A stretch of DNA of 64,000 bases from Terfezia claveryi (taxonomy: Eukaryota > Ascomycota > Pezizomycetes > Pezizales > Pezizaceae). Under the pieces are notes generated by a model, which was not told where the DNA came from, did no database searches, and saw nothing but the letters and a program-made list of their open reading frames with translations. Each line of letters opens with the position of its first letter. The first letter of the stretch is position 1. Below are positions 9,661-22,587 of this stretch, one piece after another. The stretch covers positions 124,001 through 188,000 of the forward strand of contig WHUX01000038.1 of the NCBI GenBank assembly GCA_015179025.1, given 5' to 3'. A program made the translations under genes and the position numbers.

Positions 9661-12600
9661 TAAGATTGCATTGATATCGCCCGACCCCGGTGCTGATGAT
9701 TTTCGAATTGTTGTTTGTTGTAAATATATATCGTTTCCACATGCCCTTTTTTTGCATACGTATATACCGAGGCACGTGGGCTAGGGGTTTTATGAACTTC
9801 TTACGGGTCTTTGAATTTGATACGCTAGCATTTATTGAGCGGGGAGGCGTGGGCTCGTATTTGAAATGTGTGAGATTTTCTGGCGATCCGGAACGCAACC
9901 CGGCTGCGGCTAGCTTGTTTCTATGTACCAGCCAACCGGACTACTGTACCTACGAGGCTGTCAGTAATCCTTGGATACGTTCTCGATAGCCTTATTGCCT
10001 TTACTGGGACATTCGGGAGAAGTCGACACCCAAACCAGACCAATGTCTTGCTTATGCAGAAATCGGACCCACTCCTGCAGGTGATCCGGATCAATTTCAG
10101 TTTCTCGGGCCGTAGACTAACTGTTAATATGTATGCATTCTGGAAGCACTAGTCTCTATGTGACCGTCTGGTGTAAAATGTTGGATTATTGGGGGGAATC
10201 ATGGAATGTGTACCAGGGCATCAAATTCCACCAGGGATGGGGGAGGGAGACCGGTAATTATCGGAATGTAGACTTGATATTCCAGAAACCAGAATTGGGT
10301 GACATCTGGTACCTAGTTTTCTATACTTACCTCTATCTAGTACGGTAATTAGCCGTGACAACAAGTTATGAGTGTATACTGTATATACTTCTGTCGTAAA
10401 TAACTTAACAAAATCCGGAAGTGTTGGTAGGAACGGGAGTTCAGGGTAATGTACTGTATCCGTCATATGAGGATCCTCATACAAATGAAGTTTGCCCGCT
10501 GGGCTTTAGACGGTTGATCAGATCCTCTTGACCAGCAGGGTTGGTTTAGACTACGGTATTCCAGCATGTAACGATTCCGGGCCTGCCTGCCGGAAAGTAG
10601 GCCCGTCAGGTGACTGTCAACGCAACTAAGACAAAGTCAGTTTAAGTAAAATATATCGTGCAGTTGACAGGCATGACCCTGCACGACTTTGCCATGTTCC
10701 TGTGGATCCTTTGGGCACTAGCCCAATTCCAGTAGCCGGGGGCCCTGAACCCTGCCATGGCCTGCACAACATCCTAGACGCACACTGAAACCAAGGTGAG
10801 GTTCTATTCCTCCCTCTAAGTGTTAGGTGAAGGTGGGTTTTTGGCCTGTATAACCCCGGTGAGTTGATAGAGGGGAGGGGCGAGCTCTTCATGCGCACAC
10901 GTGGGGTGAGTGTTGAAACTTCCAATAAGACACACTGAATGTTCACGCAAGCACAATCATGTACGCACATAGCCCGCCGACTGAACTGTTTCCTATTATT
11001 CCTAGCCCCCAATTGGGGCTTATGGCGGGGGTGATGGCTACATATCGGTTGACCGTATCCGTACCCTTAATCATTGTTGGTCTTTTCAGAAAGGTTGGGT
11101 GCCGTTTAAGGGTCATGAGGTTGAAGGCCAAAGTGTAGCAGAGGGGTTGAGGTGTAGTAGCGAGACTAGACTCTCTATTTTCTTTGAGGATAGGAGTTTC
11201 AGAATAAGTTACGGGCTAGAAACTGTGACGGAGTGGTATCAAGTGTTCAGGGTAAGCCAGCATTCCGTGTGTTCCAACTAAATCCAAGCAGATCCTGCAT
11301 TAGATCGCAAGACTTGGCACTCGCCTTTTACATACGAGCGGCATTTTCACGGGCGCCGCGGGGGGATATAATTGTTTTCGTAACGAACTAGAAAAAAAAT
11401 TACAATGTAGCCAATCGAGAGGGGAATTGAGGTAGTGTTGTGGGGGCTAATGGCCTCCATTCGGAGACTAACTAGCAAAGTTGCATTTTGCTTTGAAGGC
11501 GGGGGGGGGGGGTTAAACATCGTCAACCTAGATACAAGCTCTTATCAGATCTTACATTCAGTCGCAAGGCTTGGCACCTTCCTTTTCACCAATTTTTTTG
11601 GGGGGGTGTACACAAGCCCTTCCGTAGCCAACCAGATTAGAAGGGGGTAAGGAAACCAACCTAGATATATGTTCTCTAGTCAGGAAACATTCAATAGGTT
11701 AAACAGCCTGGGTCTAGGTATTCATAAGGGACCTTTTGAGGTGAGACTAGAGGTAAGAATGGGTCCTATTAGCCCTAGGTAAGCCCTAGGTAAGCCCTAA
11801 ATATATCGAGCAAAACATTAAATTCAGGGTAACAACCAACATAGCTTAATCGAATGCAACCCATAAAATGCATAGAAAACATAACCCTGTACTCAGGACA
11901 TAAGCAAAAACCTAGAAACAATCATCTAAATCAAAATGCAAAAGAGTACTCTAGAACCACTGCTTACCACCATCTTAACACTACTGTCGCTTTCTGTAGT
12001 TATCCAAGATGCTCTAAGCTCATGCACTTTTCTCTTGCTCTGTTCCCTAGGAGGAGCGTTTATACTGCTTCAATAACAGAAGAGAAAAAAAAGAGCACAT
12101 TGGTTGTCTACGGCTCCTCTGGCTGTTCAATCAATGATTATAAAACTGAAGGCCAAATGGTGACAAGGGTCTATTTGAGTGGCTGGCGCTGAGGTAAACT
12201 CACATCTTCTTTTGCTTTCAAACGGACTCAAGGGTAAAGGCTCTGAAAAGGTGTAGAGGTTATGTCGAAGCGATGGGACAATAGTGATTACTCAAGCCTG
12301 CATTCTATTTCAATGAACTTAGATGAGCAAATCACAGGCCCTCCCTGATGCTTATCAGATTCTACAATAAATAGTAGTCTATTTGTAACCGGACTATGGC
12401 GTGTCGAGGGCTGAACCTGAAACTAGACTAAACCTGAGCAGATTTTTGTGGGAGGGGCAAGGGGAGGCGGGGGGGTGGGGGGTTGCCTTAGCCCCAAGCC
12501 CTAATGTATGGCGCTTCCCATTCCGAAATTCATTCTGGGCAGGGTCACTTTTTCATTTAATTGCTTCTTTTGGGGGTGGGGGGGTTTTGCCAAACAGACT

Positions 12601-14122
12601 ACAATTGCCTAGCCCTCCCTCTCTTCAGGTACCAATAAATTTAAATCACAACCCTTTGTAAAAGAATAAAAAGTTTAAGAAAATACAGTCTCTTTTTTCG
12701 CCTCTAGCCGCAACTCCCCCCTCTTCCGCTATCATCTAGGAGAAAGAAGCATAGCTACACTTGAAGAATTTAGGGTGAGAAGAGTGGAAGTTATGAATGA
12801 TGACCCCGGGTTATACCGGTCTCAACAAAAGTTCCGCATAATTCTGCTTTCCAGAACCCGAGTGGGTTTTCTTTTTTTCACTTTTTTTCCTCCTAAAAAA
12901 AACTCAGGTGTTCATATGCACCGGAAAGTAAGACGAGTCACCTGGGCCCTGAGAGGGGTAGCCAACCAGGGGTGACAGAGCTAGTCTCGCGGGGTTTGTG
13001 TTTTCAAGGACAGGAATCTGCAATTCGTGTTGATCCGAAGGGAGGGGGCGCTAGGTACGAGGCGATTATAACCCTTAGCCTTCAGCATGTTGTTTATGTA
13101 CTCCAAGTTCAGGGTAAATGAAACAGTCACTATTATAACTCATTGAAGCCTCTCTCAGACCCTAGCCTTGCACTATCCCCTTGAGTATGTACATAACCCT
13201 AAAATGCTACTGGCCCCGCCCTGTTATGCCATGCGGAGCAGGATACTATGATATCTACGTACCAGCCCCTACTACCGGCTTTGAATATAGGATATGGTAT
13301 GGCAATGCAAAAAGCATAAACAACCATAAACTTCGATTCCTACTATATAGCCAATCAAATGGGTACTGAGACAAATCGATGGTGAAGAATAAACCAACCA
13401 TGGCTCCGAGATAAAAATAGACTATGAATGATAAAAGCAAAGCCATCAATAACAAAACAGGACTCAAACTACCCCACCTGATCTTCACACAACTTAACCA
13501 AAAATACCCCACCTCGCTCTGCATGAATTCCACTCAAGCCAACACCTATGCATCCCTTAGACCAACCGGGAAGATAACAAAAAGAAAAGAAACGTACCAA
13601 AAAATCGCACAAAACTTCAAAAAAACACTAGTTCCAACCCAAAAAGCAAAATGCTATGAGAAACAATATTGACAGGAAGAACAGATAACAAGAAGCCCAA
13701 AGCCTGCTAACCAAAAGAGGACAGAACGGAATGGTGCCAACATTATTCGAACGCCCCACCAAAATGGAAAGTACCCTCCCAACGGAAAATCACAGAAAAA
13801 CCAGAATGAGATCACAGAAATATGATATAGGAGAGTCAACAACAAAAGAGACTCGTAATATGAGTAACTGAGTAAAAGGAAATTCGTCAATAAAAAAATT
13901 ACCAAAGACCACAGCAGATCAGAGTAAATGGAAGAAGCGGTAGTGCAATGCTCGATGTTACAAGGACATTGCGGGGGCTGTCACCATGAATCTCCAGTGG
14001 TGTCTTCATGGACGACCCCTGCGAATTTACGGCCCGGCACGGTTGAGACGTGGTTTCTCCTCTTCAATCCTCTGATTACAGACAGTCGCGAGATAATCGA
14101 GGTTCATAGGTCCTTCTCTCTT
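9661..14122. other. Gene-poor stretch with G-runs and dispersed motifs
   Basis: No gene recognised. Four exact TTCAGGGTAA copies lie at 10440, 11246, 11823 and 13108, and imperfect CCAACCAGACTA copies near 9931, 11624 and 12589. Two diverged copies of a ~45-bp sequence (CAGATC..GCAAGRCTTGGCAC) occur near 11290 and 11545. A short repeat CCCTAGGTAAG is iterated near 11771-11798. Several G8-G11 runs appear (11501, 11600, 12460, 12570). From about 13400 to 13920 the plus strand is unusually A/C-rich. This looks like decayed repeat DNA. Confidence 0.5.
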
Positions 14123-16334
14123 CTAGATGATCATTAGCGCCATTTCGAGACAGTAATCATACCTATAGGGCTGCGGATCATATATACTCACAGGCCGATT
14201 CTCGAAGACTTCAGATTCCAATATATCCATTCTCTGGGTTTTTCTCGGAAAAACATAATCGGAGATGTCTCCATTCGTCCCCGCAGTTGTTTTAGCCCTG
14301 GGCCTTGAAATATGTATAGGATGAAAACCGTTATCCTTTGCCTTTTCTGGGGCAAATTCAGGCCTAGCAATTCCAAGAGAAGGTTCCATGGGTCTCGGAG
14401 GTGCTATATTGTCAGAAGAATCCGACCTGCTGTGCCTAAAGGTCATCGCCTCCCTAAAAATTCCATTGGCGTCCTGGGATGGTCCCTCTGGAGAACCAAA
14501 CTTTGGTCCATTGATAGGAGCATGTCGGCGTTGACCTCTTGCGTCCGCAAGCCGATCAGCAAGGTTTTCACGGTGGACTGGAGTTGTGAAAGGATCGGTG
14601 TTCGGTTGAATGTGAGATGCGGACCTGGACCTAGAGTGCTCAAAACGCGCTGAGCTAGACCTCCTCTCTGCAGCCCTGGGTGATAGGGCTGAGGACACTA
14701 GAGGAATTGTCCGTGGCGTAGAGGCCACAGGGTTCAAAAGGGATTCAACAGATGGCAGAGCCATCGCTGCAGGAGCAGCTGCTGGCATATATGTAGATGC
14801 CCTAGGGCGACGGAGAGGTCGAGGATCATCCAGATGGGTATGCTCAAGTGGAGAAACGATATTGCTGATTTCTGTATCCTCGACACCGTGCCATGTCATC
14901 CGTTTCCGACGGTTCTCTTCTGCTTCTGAAGGGTCTCTCCTTGGTCGTGGAATTGGAGTTCGTGGGCTTGGACTATGTACACTCTTAAATTCAATGCCTC
15001 CACCATATGGCATGGAAAGCCGACGATTTACATCATTCCATTCTCCAATGGGCGTCTGTTGCCCTGAGCTAAAGGAACTACGATGGTGATGAAAGTTCGC
15101 TGATGTAGGTGTGGTCAAAGTCGAGTCACTTGCGGGGTTATAACCTGCACGAGGGGTTTGAGGTGTAGATTGTGGTGTGTGTGGTGGAGTTGTATGTCTA
15201 TAACCTTGGAAAGAAGTGTCTTGGGGTATTTGCGAGGGTAGGATGAGCGAGTGGGGCCTAGCACGAACAGGATTCTGTTGATAACCCTGAGGTGGTAATG
15301 ATGGGGCTTGATGATGCTGAACCGGAGTTTGCTGACGGCGCACGAGAGGCTGTTGGTGATGTAATGGAGCTTGTATATGTATTGGGAGTTGCTGGCGGTG
15401 CACTGTGGATTGGTGATGTAATGCGACCTGATGATGTGCTGGGGTTTGGTGAGGTGCTGAAACTTGATGATGCACAGGGGATTGCTGGTGATGCACAAGA
15501 ACTTGCTGGTGGTGCAGGCGTGGTTGCGGTTGATGCATAGGATGTTGGTGATGTACTGGCGCCTGCTGGTGTTGCAATTGACTTTGTGAGTACTCGTGGT
15601 AGTTGTTGCGTTGGGTCTGCGTCGGCAGGCAACCTTTAGCCGCCGTCGGATGTACACTGGTTTGTTGTTGTTGTGGTGGTGGTGGTGGCGGCGGTGGTGG
15701 TGGTGTGCCAGGCGTGGATGCCCTTTTTGCCCGTACTTCACGTTTCCTAGCCCTTCTCATATTGGCTTCTTTTCTTCTACCTTCTGTGTTTCTAGCCGTT
15801 TTCGATTGGCATTTCACAGCGTGCTCCCATCCCGGAGGAATTTCACTAGCCTCGTGTACTGTAAAGGCATGCTGTCTCAGATTATCTAAACGGGAGAAGT
15901 CCCTGTTACAGAAACACTTATAAGGCTTCTCTCCGGTATGCTTTCTGTGAATATGGTTAAGATAACTGGTTAACCCACAAGGAGGGGAAGACGAACCTGA
16001 TATGGCGACTCAGGTGTTCGCTCCTGGTGAAGGTCAGAGCACAATCACCGTATCCTGTGCACTGGAACTTCTGGCCTTTCTTCCGAGTCCTGGGCTCCTT
16101 TCCTAATATTCGTTTACGCCCTTTACCCTTCTGGCCTTCGTCATCCTGGAGGTCCAAGTCGTTGGGTACATCCTCGTTATCACTATGGGTGGCAGTTGAT
16201 ATCGAAGAGGGTGAACCCGAGTCAGAGCCTGACCCTGCCGACGGAGATTCGTTATGATGTGAAGCCCCGGTTAGAACAAGTCCACGATCTGTAGCTTCGG
16301 CTACCTCCTTCATAGTTTCTTTATTCAAAACCAT
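14123..16334 (-). CDS. C2H2 zinc-finger transcription factor with His/Gln/Pro-rich tail
   Basis: Exons 15997..16334 and 14123..15944 are joined across a 52-bp intron (donor GTTCGT, acceptor TTCACAG), giving 719 residues. The splice falls in the linker between two fingers: [24 protein letters not shown], then [25 protein letters not shown] with a final [11 protein letters not shown] and RLDNLRQH recognition helices are typical of the fungal Msn2/Usv1-like two-finger class. An acidic, Ser-rich N-terminus precedes the fingers and a basic patch ([18 protein letters not shown]) follows, probably a nuclear localisation signal. Residues roughly 190-330 are a P10 run and then an irregular HHQQ-type repeat. 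The remainder is disordered and Ser/Pro-rich. Close to the end, CCT|GTGAGTATA could be another donor, so the last residues are less certain. Target genes cannot be named. Confidence 0.85.
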
Positions 16335-19300
16335 CTTGCGATTTTCCGTGATTTCAAGGTGTATTATCTAGCTTGAGCTTCACACCAATTTCACACCCAG
16401 ACGTTCGGTTTCGCACCGTCTAATGTGTGCCTTTTGGTTTGAGGGTGTACTATATGCTTTCCTAAATCTGCAGGTTATATGAAAGTATGTTGGGTATGGA
16501 TGAGGCTCGAGGATTCGTACTACCACAGGGGTAGGTGAGCTCAGGTACCTTGACAGATTCGTTCGATAGATCGATCAAATTAAAGCCTATACCAATAACG
16601 GGAAAATATGCTGTGCTTTTTTCAGAGGAAAAGTTAAATGAAACTCGTTGCAAATCTGGTAGTCATCCAAAAAGGTGTTGTGAGTGTAGGGCAAGCGATC
16701 CGAAGGCTGAGAGGGTGTATGCTGCAGCCACTGTGCTGTGGGAGCTGTGGGAGCTGTGGGAGCTGTTCGGGTTCGCAGGCCTTGCGGGCAACCTTAGTTG
16801 TGAGGTGTCGCGATAAGGTACGTCTAGGAGAGCTGAAGGCTGTGATATTACACCCCGTTGTGTGTCCCACTGGGCAGTATTAAAACGTAGCCCGCAGATA
16901 GGGCTGCCTAGTCGGAATGATTCGTATAGATATCAGGTATAAATCGTGAATCGCAAATACTGTCCAGGAGCTGGAGTAGCTGGAGTAGCTGGAGTAGCTG
17001 GAGTGTCCTGAGCCTGTGTCCTGAGCCTGGTGGGGGGAATATGACGGGGGAGAGTACAACAGTTGGGGGGTGGGATGCGAGGGACCGAGGGGGACTGGGG
17101 TATACGGCGGCCGCGGAGGATTGTCGCTGCCTCAAGCAGGAGGTGCGAAGCTATCCAGGGATTGTCCTGTGGGAATACAGACAGGCGGGGGGGGGGAAGG
17201 GTAGTTCAGGGAGGGGGATTCCAGGCGACAGAGCAACGACGTCTTCCTTCGTCGCACCACCGCTTCTAAGGACAGCGAAGGGGGAGGGAGGTATTACGGT
17301 ACTAAAGCACAAGAACCGGTCTCTCGCACCAGAGGACGCACATCACATAGCGGATGGACCAGGGACCGCGGGGGGTGATGGGGCGAGCCAGGAACAGGGC
17401 TCCAGAGTCAAGCAACCGCACCGGAACGCCAGTGACAACAGCAGCAGAGGAACGGAATCAGCAACAGGAACAGTGTAGGGCGGAGCTTGAGGCTCCCGTA
17501 ACCAGATTCAGAGCAATGACAAAACCGCCGGGGGCTAACGAAGTGGCCGGATGGGCAAACTCCTGGCCTGACCTGTCGCATGCAAAGTAAGACCAATTCG
17601 CTGATTATTTAAGGTACAGGAACACAAAGCCTCACAAGCGGGGAGGGATACCCTAGAGGGAGGGAACCAGAGTGGAGGGAAATATTGGACGAGGAGGGGT
17701 GGTGGAGCAACCAAGGTGCAACCATCCGCGGCTCGTATGTACTACGCAAGCCCTATTCCTGGCAAGGGCACAAGAAACCGGAGCCAGAAACAACGAAGCC
17801 AGCGAATGACAAGGGTTCTTGGAGGTCTCGTGAATTAGATCACGACGCAGAGAGCATTGCCTACCTACCTACGGGGCGGGGGGCAAGTGGGAGAAGTTGT
17901 TGATGAACCCCACAAAATTGAAATTCCAACATGCAGAACACAGACACAGAAACGCACGACGCAGGGTTGTTCCTCATGCTGCAGAACCGCGCCTGGAGCT
18001 TAAAACGACGATTGGTTGATATAAGATCCTCCATTAAATGATATTATAGCCACGAAATCGAATCCAGAAGATGCATTGGCCTGGATCAAAGGCTTGAGGC
18101 ACAGTTGCGAGTTGTGGGTGATAAGTGATGATAAGTGTATACTGCAGGGGGAGCGGGTACAAGTACTCCAGAGGTTAGGTACATACTTCCTTGCAGGGGT
18201 TCACCAGCTTTACTCTAACTATTTATAATGACCCAGGCCGTTTATATGTTAAAATTCCAGTCAGGGTCGAACTTAGTCTGGCTTGGAGTTGAAGTATAAT
18301 GCTGGACTTCTAAACTCTAACCAAGCCTCATGATTTAGGGAGATGCACCCGCTCCGATGTTCCTGCAGGCAAAATTCGAAGAGCCTATGCAGCGGAGTGT
18401 CCATATCACACGTCAGATTGCAGAACCGCTGTCTCAATATAGAGCTCGAAAGCGGCGACTTCTCTACATGATACCCTGACGCCTCAATGCATAATTCCCT
18501 TTGCTTCTTTACGTGCGCCGCTTAAGCTTGCATGGTGTCCTTTTAACCTCATGATGAGTTCAGCTTGATATTGTGTAGAACAGAGTTATATAGCTTCACA
18601 AAAGGATTGAGTACCCCCGGGTGCCTGCGACTGTCTCATCCAGGCGCTCACAGGTACAGACACTGCATACAAATATCTACTACTCGCACCTACATATACA
18701 GCGCTTCCCACAACGGCTCTACACACGCTTATGGGGTTTCGAGTTGATATTAGTTATCAAGCCTCCAGACGGGCTGGATCGAAGTTCTGGTACAAGACAG
18801 TTTCTTGTTATTACGAGTTAAATCACAGTCAGTCAGTTTGATTTTTGTTTTCCTATGTACTGTGAGTAAACACAGCCATTTTGAAGGTACTTCACTAATG
18901 CGGATCGCCCTACCTTCGAATCCTCAGCTGAGCCATCTCGCGATTTTTGATTCTACGACGCCGCAAGACTTACCCAAATTCGACTACCCCCAAATGGCTT
19001 CCAGTACTGTTGGATCCTATCGCATTGTGCATATCCGCCCTTGAATTAGCCCATTCCTTGGGGTACAAACTTCGCTGCTTGGTAAAATCCGCTGCTAAAT
19101 CAGTGGATGGTAAACCTTAAAATGAGTTCAGTCTAGATATAATGCATTGCATAGGGCCGGACTCCATGGAAAATAGAGAGCTTATGTGGATATACATAGA
19201 GGTAGGGAAACACTCACTACGAGAGGCTTGTGCCAACCAGACTAGGGAAATACCCCTGTTAGGGATGGGGTGTTTGACGCAATAAGAGATGCAATTATAG

Positions 19301-20243
19301 AGATGTGATTATATATCAACCCGTCACTGACGTACTCTGAGTACCTATCTAGGTCCGCTGATCTTGGGGGTTTCTGGGGTGGGAGAGGGGAAACCTTGTT
19401 TAGCCCTGTCGATCACTGAATTATCTGCGAATCAGTTCCGGTCCGGCTTTCCGTGAGGGACAGAAGATAGGTTTCCAAGTCGCAGTTGGGTTATCATTAT
19501 ATCTGATATATTTGTAGTTATAAAGGGGACGGACTCCGGCTACGTATACTACTATGTACATCCTTAATCCTTAGGTAACAAAGCACCGGACTTGAGGGTA
19601 ACCCCCCCCCTTCCTCTAAGGAAGGCCGGCCAGGGCAAGGGAAATTATTCCAACCCCAGGCTATGTCGGAATTCATTTTCCTTAGACCTAATTAGGTTCA
19701 AGAAATAGTACGGTCACCAAGTGCCTTTGATCTTACAAAGAATCGGAAGCCGATACATTCGACTATAGGGAATAGACAGCGTCCCGATAAAGGCCGGTGA
19801 AAACGACCTTGGGACAACTCACCCTAAACATAATATGTAACATCCCCACGGTGGATAACTGCATAGTCCCACGGCAGAGCTGTAAATCCCTTTACCCTAT
19901 TTATCTATCATATAGCCCATTCGTGAGGGCAAATTCGAGAAAGAAAATAAAAGGCTTCGTATATGAGCACATGTCCAGGACACTTCGCCAGAGACAGCCC
20001 TTTATTCATCATACCCTTCCATACAAAAACATAAAAAGAGAAAAATGAGAATGCCTATCAGCAACACTGCTCACAATGCAACATGCAATGAAGCTAGGCG
20101 CCGGTGCCAGGCTCATACCAAACGATCTATCCAATGGGTATGTGTGTACTTGAGCATGTATGTGTGCATGCATCATCCAAAAATAAGAAAGAAGCGCCTA
20201 GAAAGCCAACAGCGATACCTCCCCCAAACCAAAAACCATCCTC
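16335..20243. other. Intergenic stretch with 9-bp microsatellites
   Basis: No gene recognised. A GGAGCTGTG array lies near 16733-16766 and a CTGGAGTAG array near 16969-17005. From about 17000 to 17900 the DNA is G-rich. One clean GTGCCAACCAGACTA copy sits at 19230. Open frames of up to 145 codons (17041-17478) have no family resemblance and overlap in several frames. Confidence 0.5.
16733..17005. repeat. Two related 9-bp microsatellite arrays
   Basis: The first array (about 16733-16766) iterates GGAGCTGTG about three and a half times. The second (about 16969-17005) iterates CTGGAGTAG about four times. Both share a GGAG..CT skeleton and lie about 200 bp apart, upstream of the C2H2 gene. Confidence 0.7.
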
Positions 20244-21782
20244 CTACTTCCCTATCAACCTCATATAGCCCGTCATCCTTTTCCCCTTAAGTTTTGCCTC
20301 TACCTCGGCTTCTGCTGCTTGAACCTCTCTCGTCCCACGCATGTTCATAGCCACGGGCGGCCCCGTACTGCTACTCCCCGATATATAAACTCTATTCCCT
20401 GGATGCGGTGACGGCGGTGGGGTAAGATAACTATCCTCTGGAGGTTTCAACTTCCTTGTTCTCCCAAGTTTATGACGTATAGATCCCTCTTGTAAAGCCC
20501 TCCCTTCCTCGTTATCATCTCGCTCATGCTTCCGCCAACCAATCAACCCCATTGAAGCCAAGGCCCTGCCCACAGCCTTCCTTGTCTTCCGGATTGTATT
20601 CCCTGGGGACCACGCAGTTTCTGTGTCTGCCTGTGTCTTTTTGAAAGCCGGATCAATATCCTCGCTGAATACAGACGCCATCGTTATACTCCCCCTGCAA
20701 GCAAAATCCAAGGATGAAATTCGCCGAGATGTTCGCCGAGATCTAAGTTTGGCATTGAATATTTCTCGAGAGGTTGTTTCCTTGCTCATCTTAGTGAGCT
20801 TTGAGTTTCTGCTTTGTTCCAAGCTTGAGCGACGGGGTGCTGGTGAGGTGGGCGCTGGCCGTGGTGATTCGTATGTGGTGGCTGCCATAGGCATCTTGAT
20901 GTCAACCTGAAGGGTATGTTGCCAGAGTGTAGAGGAAGGATTTGAGGTCTCAACTGGAGAGGAGGGTACTGTCCTCGGAGAAACCTGTGGAGACAGTGGT
21001 GGAAGGTCCACAGAGAGTCTTTCCTCTTCTGATTTAAAATGATCACTCGAGCGACTCTCAGAGGCTACTGTATCTTGCGAGCTCCATTTTGGTGTTCCCC
21101 AGTCAAGATTGATAGGAGGGTGACTCCTTCTAGGAGGGCCAGTGAGAGCGGTTGCAGTGATGGTTTGATACTTTCCGCTTATGGGCTGGCGATGTAAATG
21201 CTGCGGACTGGTAGTTTCTCTGATATCTCTTATGCTGCCCATCTGCAACTTTCCATCCCTCAATGCTGGCTCCGCAGCAAGATTGGCTAGTCCCCCATAT
21301 CCCCAAAATTTTGGAGAGGCTCCTCCTCCTTCAGATGTCCCTAACTCTTCTCTTCTACGCATCTCCAATGCACCGTCAATCTGTCCATTCCTTCCATCGA
21401 TTGAGCTTTGGAGTGTAGGAGTCAGCGGTCGTTCCCTATTATTATCGTCGATTTCCAGCCTTCTCCATCCAGTGCCCATTTCCCCTAGTAATCTTTGTGA
21501 ACAAGCAGAAGCACACTGGGCTATTTGCATCTCCTTCCATCTCAAGCCAACAGGTGCCAATGAGGTACCTTTTCGACCTCGATACCCTTGTGTATGCTCC
21601 GAGAGAAACCAAGTATGTGCGTTCCGAGTCAGATTTGCAAGGTTGGAACGAATACTTTCTTGCGAAAATGGAATGAACGATGTAGGAAAGGGAGATAGAG
21701 CTGGTGGCACCAAATAATGGAACACAGAACCTGCTTCTTCTGTCTCGCCTTTCTCAAAATGAGGATAGCGGTAGTCATATAT
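20244..21782 (-). CDS. Unrecognised Pezizomycotina protein, 5' exon not resolved
   Basis: An open frame of about 510 codons ends at 20244. The apparent first codon at 21725 is GTG, not ATG. The frame stays open upstream to a good acceptor (TGTGTATAG) at 21783 preceded by a pyrimidine tract and GCTAAC, so a 5' exon must exist. The frame 22154-22418 on the same strand, ending in a GTAAGC donor, is a candidate, but its phase does not match. The protein is Ser/Thr/Pro-rich and mostly disordered. Conserved-looking parts are DYRYPHFEKGE at the start, RNAHTWFLSEHTQGYRGRKG, and a basic region RKTRKAVGRALASMGLIGWRKH near the C-terminus. I see no membrane segment or domain. Function unknown. Confidence 0.6.
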   Translation of the reverse strand: MYDYRYPHFEKGETEEAGSVFHYLVPPALSPFPTSFIPFSQESIRSNLANLTRNAHTWFLSEHTQGYRGRKGTSLAPVGLRWKEMQIAQCASACSQRLLGEMGTGWRRLEIDDNNRERPLTPTLQSSIDGRNGQIDGALEMRRREELGTSEGGGASPKFWGYGGLANLAAEPALRDGKLQMGSIRDIRETTSPQHLHRQPISGKYQTITATALTGPPRRSHPPINLDWGTPKWSSQDTVASESRSSDHFKSEEERLSVDLPPLSPQVSPRTVPSSPVETSNPSSTLWQHTLQVDIKMPMAATTYESPRPAPTSPAPRRSSLEQSRNSKLTKMSKETTSREIFNAKLRSRRTSRRISSLDFACRGSITMASVFSEDIDPAFKKTQADTETAWSPGNTIRKTRKAVGRALASMGLIGWRKHERDDNEEGRALQEGSIRHKLGRTRKLKPPEDSYLTPPPSPHPGNRVYISGSSSTGPPVAMNMRGTREVQAAEAEVEAKLKGKRMTGYMRLIGK

Positions 21783-22587
21783 CTATACACATGGAAGAAA
21801 AAGATTTGAAAGCCTAGCTGTTAGCTCAGGCAAAATGAACTAGGCACAACAACCACCCCCCTTCCCCCCACCTTTCCATTCCCCTCCTCCGCCGGGCCGG
21901 GAAGGAACTAGATCTCTGGATAATATAGTTCAGCCCTAACACGGCGGACCCCTTCCACCTCCTTGTCCCAATCTACGCCTATTCCTGAAATAAATAGGCT
22001 AACGGGAATAGCTCGGTTGTGGAGTAATGGAAATTCCGATTCCCCGTCTTCTGGAAAAGCTCTAGTGGCCTTTATCAACCTACTATATATTTTAAGTTAG
22101 GGTGTTCGTTCTTGTGGACATAAAGGAAGAGAATCCAGAACAATGCTTACCTCGTGGGTCCAACTGCGTTTTTCTGTTCTTTGCTTTCACGTAACGAAGG
22201 TGGTAATGTAGTTCAAAGGCCAAGCGAGTATTTGGCTTCACAACTCCGACGTTGCAAAAAAAATCTTTCTCCTCAGGTTCGTGGTCATGCAGCCCTGTTC
22301 CGGTAGCCGGCGCGGCAGCTGTATTTTTTCGATTAATCCCAGGTACCAAAGAACGAGTGGCAAAAGATATGGCTGAATTTAGTGAATTTTCGAAGGCAAG
22401 GACAGAAAATATTGTCATTGGGGTAACAAATTGTACATGAAGAGGCGACTGCTACTGATGAGCAGAGGAGAGATGTCCATAGCTGTCACGTGATAGAGAC
22501 TGCCTAAAGCGTCAATAACGAAACCTTTGTCTACGGGGTCTACTCGAAGAAGTACCTTGTGTACCATACATACTCTAATACAAAAGA

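Noticed and set aside
11771..11798. Telomere-like CCCTAGGTAAG repeats
   Set aside because: The unit is not TTAGGG/CCCTAA and only about three copies occur in the middle of the contig.
17041..17478. 145-codon G-rich frame
   Set aside because: Several overlapping frames of similar length lie in the same G-rich DNA, and the residues are compositional.
18905..18940. Possible tRNA B-box-like sequence (TTCGAATCC)
   Set aside because: No A box, acceptor stem or anticodon arm can be built around it.
22092..22418. 108-codon minus frame as the first exon of the 20.2-21.8 kb gene
   Set aside because: Its GTAAGC donor leaves phase 1, while the acceptor at 21783 needs phase 0; kept only as a possibility.
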